Shown: positions 1-8,360, counted from the stretch's first letter. The stretch: DNA of 33,714 bases from Flavobacteriaceae bacterium CG_4_10_14_3_um_filter_33_47 (GCA_002784145.1 PFKE01000078.1:1-33714); one strand, 5' to 3'. The notes: generated from the sequence alone by a model not told the origin. Numbers and translations are program-made.

Positions 1-91
1 AAATTCGCTTTGACTAATAAAGATCTTGGGCTTTCAACTTGATAATTTTCAACCTATTACAAAAACGTTAGTCAGAAATTAATGGGATACG

Positions 92-589
92 TTACATAAA
101 CTTTCCAGTATCGTTAGCTTTTATAATTAAAACTTTTTCTTCATTCATAAGTTTTATTTTATATACTTTTTGAGTAATGCCTTTTTCACAATGAAAGTTT
201 ATATGATAGGTATCTTCAACTATGGTCCAGTTAGGAAATCGTTTGGCAATAGCTTGTAAAACTTCTAAAGGCAATCTCACATTTTTATAGGTTTCAGAAG
301 TACTTAAAATATTTCCTTCGGTATTATAATCAGCAATAATTTTTCCGTCAGGTGTGTAAAACGAAATGCTATAAGCTACGTCTCCGTAATCATCAATTTC
401 TGGATTGGTAGCTTTGTAATTGATTAGTTTTTCCTGTATTTTTTGGACAGGTAAAGCCTCAAATTTTGTGTTTGTTGCCTGTGAATAATCATAGTTGGCA
501 ACAATTTCTACTTCTTTTAATTCGATAGTTTGTGAATTCATTTGGGCGGTAAATCCAATAATAATGAGACCAAAAATTAATTTTTTCAT
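92..589 (-). CDS. Secreted PepSY-like protein of unknown function
   Basis: A 165-residue protein with a clear N-terminal signal peptide (hydrophobic residues about 4-19, followed by a polar segment), so it is probably exported to the periplasm. The rest has no catalytic motif that I recognise. The run around residues 106-150, with alternating VLQAIAKRFPNW and extended strands ending in KVLIIKAND, resembles the small PepSY-like/BLIP-type fold common in secreted Bacteroidota proteins. Relatives are sometimes labelled nicotinate-nucleotide adenylyltransferase in databases, but no nucleotidyltransferase motif is visible. It is transcribed divergently from the flavoprotein gene at 892, across a spacer with three palindromes. 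A weak promoter core (TAGAATTG on the minus strand, 613-620) lies next to palindrome copy 1. Gene call is solid; function is unknown. Confidence 0.75.
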   Translation of the reverse strand: MKKLIFGLIIIGFTAQMNSQTIELKEVEIVANYDYSQATNTKFEALPVQKIQEKLINYKATNPEIDDYGDVAYSISFYTPDGKIIADYNTEGNILSTSETYKNVRLPLEVLQAIAKRFPNWTIVEDTYHINFHCEKGITQKVYKIKLMNEEKVLIIKANDTGKFM

Positions 590-625
590 AACTAATGATA
601 TAGAGTTAAATACAATTCTAAATTA

Positions 626-641
626 ACTATGCACGCATAAT
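626..641. repeat. Palindromic box, copy 1 of 3 (TATGCACGCATAATAA)
   Basis: The sequence TATGCACGCATAATAA occupies 628-643 and is a one-base variant of copies at 724 and 843. The inner TATGCAYGCATA is a near-perfect palindrome. It sits 5 bp upstream of a possible minus-strand promoter core (613-620) of the gene at 92-589, the position of an operator or activator site. Role is inference. Confidence 0.6.
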
Positions 642-721
642 AAAAAAATGATAAAAGTCATGTTATCAATTATTTAGCATTTATAAAATAGTGATTTAGC
701 ATAACATATTGACTGTCAGAT

Positions 722-737
722 ACTATGCATGCATAAT
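722..737. repeat. Palindromic box, copy 2 of 3 (TATGCATGCATAATAA)
   Basis: TATGCATGCATAATAA at 724-739 is identical to copy 3. It lies mid-spacer, 96 bp from copy 1 and 119 bp from copy 3, with no promoter core beside it. Confidence 0.6.
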
Positions 738-840
738 AAATATGAAATATTTTAAAATCATTCATCATAAAATAAATATATCTGAATGATACTTGTACTA
801 TTTGGTAAATAAGTGGATAAAAAATTTAAAATGAGGAAAA

Positions 841-856
841 ATTATGCATGCATAAT
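841..856. promoter_or_regulatory. Palindromic box, copy 3 of 3, over the -33 region of the 892 gene
   Basis: ATTATGCATGCATAAT is a perfect 16-bp palindrome. A TATATTTG promoter core follows at 864-871, 7 bp downstream, and the start codon is at 892. There is no TTG at the usual -33 distance, and the palindrome fills that place instead. This suggests a dimeric regulator controlling the downstream gene. Confidence 0.6.
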
Positions 857-863
857 AATTTAT

Positions 864-871
864 TATATTTG
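864..871 (+). promoter_or_regulatory. Promoter -7 core TATATTTG for the flavoprotein gene
   Basis: TATATTTG matches the flavobacterial TAnnTTTG consensus and lies 20 bp before the start codon at 892. The expected TTG about 19 nt upstream is missing and is replaced by palindrome copy 3. Confidence 0.55.
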
Positions 872-891
872 ATAAATTCAATTTTAAAACC

Positions 892-1839
892 ATGTCAACT
901 TCCTTATTAAAAATTCTTCAAATAAAACATCCTATTATCCAAGCTCCAATGTTTTTGGTATCCAACACCAGCATGGTTAAAGAAGCCATGAAAAGCGGTA
1001 TCGCAGGATGTATTCCCGCGCTTAATTACAGAACCTTAGAAGAACTGAGAAAGGCATTAAAAGAATTAAAAGAAGCAAAAGTTGAAGGTGGTTCTTTCGG
1101 GTTTAACTTGATTGTCAATAAATCAAATATTAAATATAAAGCTCAGTTAGAGGTTATTTGTGAAGAAGGCTGTGATTTTATAATTACCTCTTTAGGAAGC
1201 CCTGAAGAAACGATTAAACAAGCCCATAAAGCTGGCATCAAAGTGTTTTGCGATGTAGTAGATTTAAAATTTGCCCAAAAAGTGGTAGCCTTGGGCGCCG
1301 ATGCTGTTATAGCGGTTAATAATGAAGCTGGTGGCCATCGTGGCCATTTATCGCCTGAGATTCTTATAAAAGAATTGGTCAGTCATTGTAATATTCCAAT
1401 AATCTCTGCTGGAGGTGTTGGTTGTAAAGCAGATATTGATAGAATGCTAGGTTATGGTGCTGCTGGAGTTTCTGTGGGCAGTCCATTTATTGCTTCATTG
1501 GAAGCTAATGTTACGGAAGAATACAAACAAGCCTGTGTTGATTATGGAGCCAAAGATATTGTAGTCACCGAGCGTATTTCTGGAACTCCATGCACAGTTA
1601 TCAATACGCCTTATGTTAAAAAAATTGGCACTAAGCAAACTTGGATGGAGTCTATATTAAATAGAAATAAAAAACTTAAAAAGTGGGTAAAAATGATACG
1701 GTTTTCAATTGGTATGAGAGCTACAGAAAATGCTGCCACTAAAGTAACTTATAAAACGGTGTGGGTTGCAGGTCCAAGTATAGAGCATACCAAGGAAATT
1801 TTGTCAACACAAGCCATTATAAAAAACCTTACCTGCTAG
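892..1839 (+). CDS. Nitronate monooxygenase / FabK-like FMN flavoprotein
   Basis: A 315-residue TIM-barrel flavoprotein of the 2-nitropropane dioxygenase/nitronate monooxygenase family, which oxidises alkyl nitronates using FMN; the related FabK enzymes reduce enoyl-ACP. Visible motifs are the substrate-proximal IIQAPMF near residues 15-21, NEAGGHRGH at 144-152 (including the His used in catalysis in the family), the phosphate-binding ISAGGVG at 171-177 and VSVGSPF at 193-199. Length is normal. The ATG at 892 is preceded by a TATATTTG core and a palindromic box. It cannot be decided from sequence alone whether the true substrate is a nitronate or an enoyl thioester. No fatty-acid or nitro-compound genes are adjacent. 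Confidence 0.85.
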   Translation: MSTSLLKILQIKHPIIQAPMFLVSNTSMVKEAMKSGIAGCIPALNYRTLEELRKALKELKEAKVEGGSFGFNLIVNKSNIKYKAQLEVICEEGCDFIITSLGSPEETIKQAHKAGIKVFCDVVDLKFAQKVVALGADAVIAVNNEAGGHRGHLSPEILIKELVSHCNIPIISAGGVGCKADIDRMLGYGAAGVSVGSPFIASLEANVTEEYKQACVDYGAKDIVVTERISGTPCTVINTPYVKKIGTKQTWMESILNRNKKLKKWVKMIRFSIGMRATENAATKVTYKTVWVAGPSIEHTKEILSTQAIIKNLTC

Positions 1840-1854
1840 TTCTCAATTTAAAAA

Positions 1855-2004
1855 ATGCTTTTTACTATTTTAGGCATGCTTCTATTTAGTATACTAAACT
1901 CGTTGTGCATTTTAAATAATGCTAATTTTAATATTGTTGATGTTTCTATCAAAAACAAACTTATTGATATATTGAATTGTTGTAAGGGCAGCTATTTTAG
2001 ATAG
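1855..2004 (+). pseudogene. Short hydrophobic ORF abutting the IS left end, possible gene remnant
   Basis: An open frame of 49 codons from ATG 1855 to TAG 2002-2004, starting 15 bp after the flavoprotein gene and ending 3 bp before the left edge of the IS. The first 20 residues are strongly hydrophobic (MLFTILGMLLFSILNSLCIL), followed by a polar stretch ending NCCKGSYFR. It may be what remains of a membrane or exported protein cut by the insertion; a link to VKOR-type proteins is only a guess. It could also be chance coding. Confidence 0.3.
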
Positions 2005-2007
2005 GAT

Positions 2008-3622
2008 CCTAGTCTTAACCCGAATTATTCATGGATAGTTTTTGAGCAGCTGATTTTCAGATCTTCTTTAAATTTCCGTTGGATCAGAGAAATTTTGGTT
2101 AGTTTTTCCACCTGCTAGGTGGATCGGCTGTATTTTTGCCTTCAAGTATGACTATTTACTGCTTATAAATTGCTAAAATTTCACGACAAGACATAGGTAT
2201 CTCAAGACGGATAAAAAGGGAATAATAGTTGCTGTAATACAGAGAGCAATTCCAGGATCAACTGCTGATGCACAAAGGCTTTGGAGAGCCTGTAATATAT
2301 TCTTCTCTTGGTGATTTTTATAGTAGCACCTACTTTGAGCAGGTAGGTTCTAATGCTGCTGATCTGCCATTTCTTAGCCTCTTCAACAGAAGTTTCTTTG
2401 ATTTTGTTTTACAAAATCAAAAACAACTCATAAGCAAGGCGGCTGATGAGCAATCGGAAGAAATTTGCCCAGAATCCATAATTGGATAGCCGGTCAGAGA
2501 AACACATGTTTTTTACTTCCTTGATTCGGTTCTCAATGGCTTCTCCTCTTTTTACATAAAAGTCAAAATATATTTCTCGGGCCTCTTGAGCTTCGAGATT
2601 GCTAACAATATGGTGCACATTCATACCAAGGCCAGTGCTTTCAATTTTTGAATAACAGCGTTGTGGTTTATGCCAGCTCCCCGACTTTATAGTCAAAGCT
2701 GATAAAGTGCTGGTGTTTTTCGCCCTCAGCCTGATAAAGATGTTTCACCGCCTGCTCCGCTCTTTTTACCCTTCTTTTGAGCACCTCATTGCTGGCAAGG
2801 CCAATGGCATAATACAAATTATAATGATCTGCCATCTTATAAAAGGGAGCAGAAGAGAACCCGCTATCAGCCCTGATGATGATCTTCATCTGGGGATACA
2901 CTTTTCGTATTTTGAGAATGATTCTTTTTAAAATACTGACATACCATTTATTGGAATGGCTGTTCCCAGGACGAAGTACCGGAACAATAATCTGTCCGGT
3001 ATCTCCATCGTGGAAAAAGAGCTCATTGTACATAATATCCATTGAACATGGATAGTTGCTATTTCACGTGAGTGGGATCATCAGTCCCATCAATGTCTAT
3101 GGTGATACTCTTGCGACCTTTTAAACTCGACACATATCGATCGATCCAGGCGTAGCACAGTGCTAAAATGGAACGCTCATCCAGGCTATTCTCAAAACGG
3201 GAGATGGTGGGTTGGGAAGCCAGATTCCGCTCTAGGATATCTTTATATAAAGGGTCGTGTTTGAGATGATGGACATCATTCGCATCTTCATGCCCCTGCA
3301 TCAGCATAAATACACGTTGATTTAAAAGCTTTTCTATCGTATAGGTCACTAAGATTGGATTGCGCCTATCTGGAATCCAGGTGCTGAAATATCGGATTAG
3401 TTTATGTTCCCGCTCTAATTTCTCCAAAAGAACCAGGGAACCATCAGAACTTATTTCTTCTGCAGAAAAATCTACTGAAATTGATTTTTTACCTCGATAG
3501 AAAACTGTATTTTTAGTGTTCAAAATGGGTGCTTTTAATGTTATTAAAGATGCCGCTAAGCTCTTTAAATATAACATTTTACACCCAATTTTCCTTTAAT
3601 TCCAATGAATATTTCGGGTTAA
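2008..3622 (-). mobile_element. Degenerate IS1380-family insertion sequence
   Basis: An element of about 1.6 kb defined by imperfect terminal inverted repeats: TTAACCCGAATTATTCAT at 2015-2032 and, on the opposite strand, TTAACCCGAAATATTCAT at 3605-3622 (17 of 18 positions match). The left outer edge is set at the CC at 2008. The outer tip of the right repeat is diverged, so no target duplication can be named. The interior holds one transposase gene on the minus strand, broken in four places. The element must be immobile. On its right it has truncated an ABC transporter gene. Confidence 0.85.
2202..3523 (-). pseudogene. IS1380-family DDE transposase, four inactivating lesions
   Basis: The full transposase of about 440 codons can be followed in pieces. 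The N-terminal part begins near LNTKNTVFYRGKK (TTG at 3523) and runs to IDGTDDPTH, which carries the first catalytic Asp. It meets an in-frame TAG at 3059-3061, followed by an apparent deletion of about 11 nt near 3036-3045 that shifts frame. The second piece (to about 2670) contains IIIRADSGF with the second Asp. A one-base shift at a G run near 2685 leads to the third piece with KRGEAIENRIKEVK (catalytic Glu). An in-frame TAA at 2409-2411 interrupts the C-terminal domain, which continues through KWQISSIRTYLLKVG to a TGA at 2202-2204. All three catalytic residues are present but never in one product. Confidence 0.85.
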
Positions 3623-4515
3623 ACATTATTCACGTTATTTTAGGAATAGCAGGCAATTTATTGACATCTGTAGCTGGTTTAGCCTTAATTGCAATACCCA
3701 TTAATGAAGCTAAAGTGGCTTTCAACAGAATGTATGAATTTGCTTCAATTGAAAAAGAGCCTTTAGGCAACGAAAGCATAAAGGGTTTTGAATCTTTAAA
3801 AATTATAAACCTTTCTTTTCGTTTTGCGGGCAGAAGTCAATTGCTAAAAAGTATCAATTTAGAAGTTAATAAAAATGAATGTGTTGCTATAGTTGGCGAA
3901 AGTGGCTGCGGTAAAAGCACATTAGGGCAGATTATCCAAAAATTTTATCCGTTTCAAAATGGCACCATCATACTCAATAACAAACAGTATTTAAAAGAAA
4001 TTAATACCGAAAGTTGGCCAAATATGATGGGTGTAATTCCTCAAGATATTACCATTTTTAATGGAAATATTATTGATAATATTTTGTTAGGAAAAGACGA
4101 AACGGCAGAAAATATAGCAGCATTCTGTAAAGATTATGGATTTGAAAAATTTATAACAGAATTACCACAAGGCTATGCCACAATTTTGGGAGAGGAAGGT
4201 ATTAATTTATCTGGTGGACAAAAACAGTTATTAGCCTTTATGCGTGTTTTATATAAAAAACCACAGTTGCTATTGTTGGATGAATTTACTTCTGCCATGG
4301 ACAGAAACACGGAGCGATTTGTTTTAGAATTATTAATAAAGCTAAAACAAGATATGGATATTATCTTTATTTCGCATAGGTTACATACTTTAAAGCAATT
4401 AGCAGATAGAATTTATATTACTGAAAATGGTCATTCAAATACTTTTGGAACACATCAAGAGCTAATAAAGAGTGGTAATTTTTATGGTCAATTTTGGAAA
4501 GATTTAATCCAATAA
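3623..4515 (+). pseudogene. Truncated peptidase-type (bacteriocin/RiPP-exporter) ABC transporter
   Basis: Only the C-terminal part of an ABC exporter remains. Transporter similarity starts just inside the IS right end, with VILGIAGNLL and the linker IAIPINEAKVAFNRM, and continues through a complete ATPase domain: Walker A GESGCGKST, LSGGQ signature, Walker B LLLLDE and the H-loop His in FISHRLHTL. The linker and NBD resemble the double-glycine-leader (C39 peptidase) exporters of Bacteroidota, normally around 700 residues or more. The peptidase domain and nearly all membrane helices are missing. The open frame extends back to a GTG at 3529, but that portion (3529-3622) is IS sequence. It cannot act as an exporter. 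Whether a soluble NBD is still made is unknown. It ends at a strong terminator. Confidence 0.8.
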
Positions 4516-4543
4516 AAAAGCCAGACGAATTTGTCTGGCTTTT
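4516..4543. terminator. Bidirectional terminator between the ABC remnant and pnp
   Basis: Perfect 11-bp stem AAAAGCCAGAC / GTCTGGCTTTT with loop GAATTT. The A-rich left flank and T-rich right flank let it work on both strands, for the converging ABC remnant and pnp. Confidence 0.85.
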
Positions 4544-4568
4544 AAAACATATGATTTAAAAAGTGGGC

Positions 4569-6842
4569 TTAATCCTCTTTTCTGTCTTCTCTGGGTCTTC
4601 TGTCATCGCGACGGTCATCTCTTCGATTATCACGTCCACGATTATCGCGATTTCCTCCTCTATTATCACGTCCACCACTTCTACTATCGTCTCTTGGTGG
4701 TCTTGCCACATAACCTTCTGGTTTTTCTAACAAAGCTTTACGAGATACTTTTTCTTTGCGAGTTTTTGGATCGACCCCAAAATACTTCACATTAAAAACA
4801 TCACCCATATTAACTACATCGCTCACATTTTCTGTACGTTCCCAAGCCAATTCGCTAACGTGCAATAACACTTCGTTTCCTGGTGCTTCAATATATTCTA
4901 CCACAGCACCAAAATCTAACATTTTAATTACTTTTACTTCATAAGTTCCACCAACTTCTGGTTTAAACATTAATGAATCAATTTTAGCTAAAACAGCATC
5001 AATACCAGCTTGATTGGTTCCTAAAATCTCCACAATACCTTCTTCAGTAATAGGATCTTCGTTAATAACAATGGTTGTTTTAGTCGCTTTTTGTAATTCT
5101 TGGATGACTTTTCCACCAGGACCAATTAAAGCGCCAATAAACGCATTAGGAATAACGCGAGTAATCATTTTTGGTGCGTGTGCTTTCACGTCGGCATTTG
5201 GTTGTGCAATGGTATCAATTAAGATGTTTAAGATATGCAAACGACCTGCCTGGGCTTGTTTTAAAGCATTAACCAAAATTTCATAAGAAAGTCCTTTTAC
5301 TTTAATATCCATTTGGCAAGCAGTAATACCATCGGCAGTACCGGTTACTTTAAAGTCCATATCACCTAAATGATCTTCATCACCTAAAATATCAGACAAC
5401 ACCGCATATTTTCCAGTTTCAGCATCAGAAATTAATCCCATAGCAATACCGGAAACAGGTTTTTTCATTTGAACTCCAGCATCCATTAACGCCATAGTAC
5501 CGGCGCAAACTGTTGCCATAGAAGATGAACCATTGGATTCTAATACTTCGGACACGACTCTGACCGTATAAGGACAATCAGCAGGAACCATATTTTTTAA
5601 TGCACGTTGAGCTAAATTTCCATGACCTACTTCACGACGAGACGTTCCACGTAATGGTTTGGCTTCACCTGTTGAAAAAGGCGGAAAATTATAATGTAAA
5701 TAAAAACGCTCTTCGCCTTCAAACGATGGCATATCTATTTGATTGGCTTCTCTTGAGGTTCCTAAAGTTACAGTTGCTAAGGCTTGAGTTTCTCCACGAG
5801 TAAATATGGAAGAGCCATGAACAGATGGTAAATAATCTACTTCACACCAAATAGGCCTGATATCGGTGGTTTTACGGCCATCTAAACGTAAACCTTCATT
5901 CAACGTTAAATCTCTAACCGCTTTCTTTTCAGCTTTGTAGAAATATTTAGAAACTAAATCGCCAAAATCGGCTAATTCTTCTTCAGTAAAGGTTGCTTTT
6001 ACTTCTTCTTTAATAGCATCAAAAGCCGCACTACGCTCGTGTTTTGCTGAAGCAGCTCTGGCTACAGCATATACTTTATCATACGTTAAAGTTTCTACTT
6101 TTTTTGCTAAAGCTTCATCTTCACGTTCTGCCTCGTATGTACGGGTTTCTTTTTTACCAAAAGCTTCGGCTAATTTTAATTGAGCAGCACATTGTACTTT
6201 AATCGCGTCGTGTGCAAACTTGATGGCTTCAACCATGTCTTCTTCAGAAATCTCATGCATTTCACCTTCAACCATCATGACTGAATCTGCTGAAGCACCA
6301 ATAACCATATCCAATTCAGAAACTTCTAACTGAGCTCTTGTAGGGTTGATAATTAATTGACCGTTGATACGACCCACTCTCACTTCTGAAATTGGACATT
6401 CAAAAGGAAAATCTGATAATTGAATCGCTGCAGAAGCTGCCAATCCAGCCATAGCGTCTGGCATCACTTCATCATCATGAGACATTAACTGAATCATGAC
6501 TTGTGTTTCTGCGTGGTAATCTTTTGGGAATAACGGACGTAAAACACGATCCACTAAACGCATGGTCAGTACTTCACCATCACTAGGTCTTGCCTCTCTT
6601 TTAAAGAAGCCACCTGGGTAACGACCCGAAGCTGCGAATTTTTCGCGATAATCTACCGTTAACGGTAAAAAATCTATGCCTGGACTGGCATTGTAATTGG
6701 AAACAACGGTACACAAAAGCATACATTTTCCTGATTGTACAACAACAGAACCATGGGCCTGTTTTGCTAATTTTCCGGTTTCGATGGATATTGTACGTCC
6801 ATCACCAAGGTCAATGACCTCTCTAAAAACTTTTGGAATCAT
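4569..6842 (-). CDS. pnp: Polyribonucleotide nucleotidyltransferase (PNPase)
   Basis: PNPase, a trimeric 3'-to-5' phosphorolytic exoribonuclease that degrades and tails RNA. I chose the ATG at 6842 ([16 protein letters not shown]), giving 757 residues. The open frame runs 30 codons further upstream into low-complexity leader that does not resemble the family. Domains in order: RNase PH 1 with [18 protein letters not shown], helical linker, RNase PH 2 with RRLDGR-type and [20 protein letters not shown] motifs, KH domain with the GPGG loop, then an S1 domain. The C-terminus (about residues 708-757) is an unstructured Arg/Asp/Gly-rich tail rich in RDNRG and RDDRR units, probably an extra RNA-binding region. 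Downstream of rpsO on the same strand, as in many bacteria, but separated by a terminator. Confidence 0.97.
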   Translation of the reverse strand: MIPKVFREVIDLGDGRTISIETGKLAKQAHGSVVVQSGKCMLLCTVVSNYNASPGIDFLPLTVDYREKFAASGRYPGGFFKREARPSDGEVLTMRLVDRVLRPLFPKDYHAETQVMIQLMSHDDEVMPDAMAGLAASAAIQLSDFPFECPISEVRVGRINGQLIINPTRAQLEVSELDMVIGASADSVMMVEGEMHEISEEDMVEAIKFAHDAIKVQCAAQLKLAEAFGKKETRTYEAEREDEALAKKVETLTYDKVYAVARAASAKHERSAAFDAIKEEVKATFTEEELADFGDLVSKYFYKAEKKAVRDLTLNEGLRLDGRKTTDIRPIWCEVDYLPSVHGSSIFTRGETQALATVTLGTSREANQIDMPSFEGEERFYLHYNFPPFSTGEAKPLRGTSRREVGHGNLAQRALKNMVPADCPYTVRVVSEVLESNGSSSMATVCAGTMALMDAGVQMKKPVSGIAMGLISDAETGKYAVLSDILGDEDHLGDMDFKVTGTADGITACQMDIKVKGLSYEILVNALKQAQAGRLHILNILIDTIAQPNADVKAHAPKMITRVIPNAFIGALIGPGGKVIQELQKATKTTIVINEDPITEEGIVEILGTNQAGIDAVLAKIDSLMFKPEVGGTYEVKVIKMLDFGAVVEYIEAPGNEVLLHVSELAWERTENVSDVVNMGDVFNVKYFGVDPKTRKEKVSRKALLEKPEGYVARPPRDDSRSGGRDNRGGNRDNRGRDNRRDDRRDDRRPREDRKED

Positions 6843-6943
6843 AAATTTTTTAATTCTAATTAAACAATGGTCGTTGTGTTGTTGTGTGTAGTTGTTGTGT
6901 GACCAATGAAAAACTATAATAAGCTTCTTCAATACGGGTTTAT

Positions 6944-6957
6944 ACTCTGCGCAGAGT
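6944..6957. promoter_or_regulatory. GC-rich 14-bp palindrome upstream of pnp
   Basis: ACTCTGCGCAGAGT is a perfect palindrome standing out in AT-rich sequence, about 100 bp before the pnp start and just after the rpsO terminator. It could be a regulator site or, if transcribed, a leader hairpin. On the minus strand a near-consensus promoter (TTG, 17 nt, TAGTTTTT) follows it. Confidence 0.45.
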
Positions 6958-6970
6958 TATATTTAAAACA

Positions 6971-6996
6971 AAAAAGAGGCTGAAAAGCCTCTTTTT
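6971..6996 (-). terminator. rpsO terminator
   Basis: An 11-bp stem AAAAAGAGGCT / AGCCTCTTTTT with a GAAA tetraloop, starting 1 bp after the rpsO stop codon. On the minus strand it ends in a T run, so it should end most rpsO transcripts before pnp. Confidence 0.85.
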
Positions 6997-6997
6997 A

Positions 6998-7267
6998 TTA
7001 TTTTCTTAATCCTAATTCTTTTACTATCTCACGATATCTTAAGATATCTTTCTTAGTTAAGTAATCTAGTAAGCTTCTTCTTTTACCTACTAATTTTACT
7101 AACGAACGCTCTGTATTATAATCTTTACGATTCTTTTTTAAGTGTTCTGTTAAGTGATTAATTCTGTGCGTAAATAACGCAATTTGACCTTCAGCAGAAC
7201 CGGTATCGCTTTTTCCTTTGCCGTGTTTTGTGAAGATTTCTTCTTTTACTTCTTTTGCTAAATACAT
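6998..7267 (-). CDS. rpsO: 30S ribosomal protein S15
   Basis: An 89-residue S15, the usual length, which binds 16S rRNA early in small-subunit assembly. The family signature is clear: KHGKGKSDTGSAEGQIALFT, then INHLTEHLKKNRKDYNTERSL and GKRRSLLDYL. I chose the ATG at 7267 (MYLAKEVKEEI). An in-frame TTG 19 codons upstream would add residues with no family counterpart, and it overlaps the promoter core TATATTTG (7322-7329, minus strand). The leader has a small hairpin (7300-7316). Neighbour of pnp, as in many bacteria. Confidence 0.97.
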   Translation of the reverse strand: MYLAKEVKEEIFTKHGKGKSDTGSAEGQIALFTHRINHLTEHLKKNRKDYNTERSLVKLVGKRRSLLDYLTKKDILRYREIVKELGLRK

Positions 7268-7299
7268 GCTAATATTATTGTAAATGATTTTTATGTATA

Positions 7300-7316
7300 C
7301 GAAAGATTTTCTTTCG
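7300..7316 (-). promoter_or_regulatory. Leader hairpin of rpsO
   Basis: CGAAAGA and TCTTTCG pair as a 7-bp stem around an AAA loop, close to the expected 5' end of the rpsO mRNA and about 33 nt before the start codon. S15 autoregulates through leader RNA structures in several bacteria, so this is a candidate, not proven. Confidence 0.4.
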
Positions 7317-7321
7317 AGCGG

Positions 7322-7329
7322 CAAATATA
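7322..7329 (-). promoter_or_regulatory. Promoter -7 core TATATTTG for rpsO
   Basis: Minus-strand TATATTTG, a full match to TAnnTTTG, about 55 bp before the rpsO ATG. No TTG is seen at the usual upstream distance. Confidence 0.5.
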
Positions 7330-7380
7330 GTAATAATTAATGATTTATGAATAATTCATTAAAAAATAAATGCGTATAAA

Positions 7381-8238
7381 TTATGATCTTAAAGGTTGAT
7401 TAGTGATTAAATCTAAGTAATGATTTATTTTGTTTTTCAGGTATTTTCGCTCTGAAATAAAATCTAAGAAACCGTGTTCCAATAAAAATTCAGATGTTTG
7501 AAAACCTTCTGGTAAATCTTGACCTGTAGTATCTTTAACAACGCGTGGCCCAGCAAACCCAATTAAAGCGCCAGGTTCTGCAATATTAATATCGCCTAAC
7601 ATTGCAAATGAAGCGGTTGTGCCTCCTGTTGTTGGGTCTGTACATAATGATATATAAGGAATTCCTGCGTCTGCCAATTGTGCTAATTTTACAGATGTTT
7701 TTGCTAATTGCATGAGTGATAATGCGGCTTCCATCATTCGGGCTCCTCCAGATTTTGAAATAATCATAAAAGGAATTCTATTTTTTAGTGCATAATCTGC
7801 TGCTCTAACAATTTTTTCACCAACAACACTTCCCATAGATCCACCAATAAAGGCAAAATCCATACAAGCAATGACTAAATCTTTTCCTTTTGATTTACCT
7901 ATGGCACATCTTACGGCATCTTTAAGCTTCGTTTTTTCTTGAGCAGCTTTTAAGCGATCTGGATATTTTTTTGTGTCCACAAAATCCAAAGGGTCTTTTG
8001 AGTCTAAGTTTGCATCCAGCTCTTTAAATTTATTGTCATCAAAGAGGATTTCAAAGTATTCTTTACTTCCTATTCTTACATGGTAGCCATCTTCTGGACT
8101 TACATAAAAATTTTTTTCTAGTTCATCTGCATCTACAATCTTTCCTGTGGGAGATTTATACCATAATCCTTTTGGGGTATCTTTTTTATCCTGTGTGGTG
8201 GTGGTAATTCCTTTTGTTTTTCTTTTAAACCAAGACAT
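7381..8238 (-). CDS. accD: Acetyl-CoA carboxylase carboxyltransferase, beta subunit
   Basis: The beta subunit of acetyl-CoA carboxylase carboxyltransferase, which works with AccA to move the carboxyl group from biotin to acetyl-CoA, the first step of fatty-acid synthesis. 285 residues, normal length. The crotonase-like core is intact: [52 protein letters not shown] and LIGFAGPRV. The N-terminal region aligned with the zinc ribbon of the E. coli enzyme (about residues 24-56, [20 protein letters not shown]) has no cysteine at all, so zinc cannot be bound there. I recall the same in other flavobacteria. The alpha subunit is not in the window. Confidence 0.95.
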   Translation of the reverse strand: MSWFKRKTKGITTTTQDKKDTPKGLWYKSPTGKIVDADELEKNFYVSPEDGYHVRIGSKEYFEILFDDNKFKELDANLDSKDPLDFVDTKKYPDRLKAAQEKTKLKDAVRCAIGKSKGKDLVIACMDFAFIGGSMGSVVGEKIVRAADYALKNRIPFMIISKSGGARMMEAALSLMQLAKTSVKLAQLADAGIPYISLCTDPTTGGTTASFAMLGDINIAEPGALIGFAGPRVVKDTTGQDLPEGFQTSEFLLEHGFLDFISERKYLKNKINHYLDLITNQPLRS

Positions 8239-8360
8239 AAATTCTAGATTTTATATGTTCGATTGTAGCTATTATCAATCGTTTGCTATTAATGACTGCA
8301 TAGTTTTACTTTGTAAGTGCTATTTTGAATTAAAAAACACTCATAAAGATAAAATATAAA

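Noticed and set aside
1-91. A gene end or regulatory element at the left edge
   Set aside because: Nothing beyond short AT-rich sequence could be supported.
92-589. Nicotinate-nucleotide adenylyltransferase
   Set aside because: No nucleotidyltransferase motif; the protein is exported. The label is a known type of database carry-over.
2268-2489. Plus-strand coding frame within the IS
   Set aside because: It is antisense to the C-terminal part of the transposase, with no recognisable product.
3529-3622. N-terminal residues of the ABC frame as membrane segment
   Set aside because: This part is the IS end including its terminal repeat, not transporter sequence.
4756-6891. Several plus-strand open frames inside pnp
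   Set aside because: They are shadows of the minus-strand gene, low in complexity and without start context.
6843-6932. Upstream extension of pnp by 30 codons
   Set aside because: The extra residues ([20 protein letters not shown]) are encoded by the ACA-repeat leader and do not resemble PNPase N-termini; MIPKVFREV fits.
7268-7324. Upstream extension of rpsO from a TTG
   Set aside because: The region holds the promoter core and hairpin, and S15 proteins start at MYLAKE-type sequence with 89 residues.
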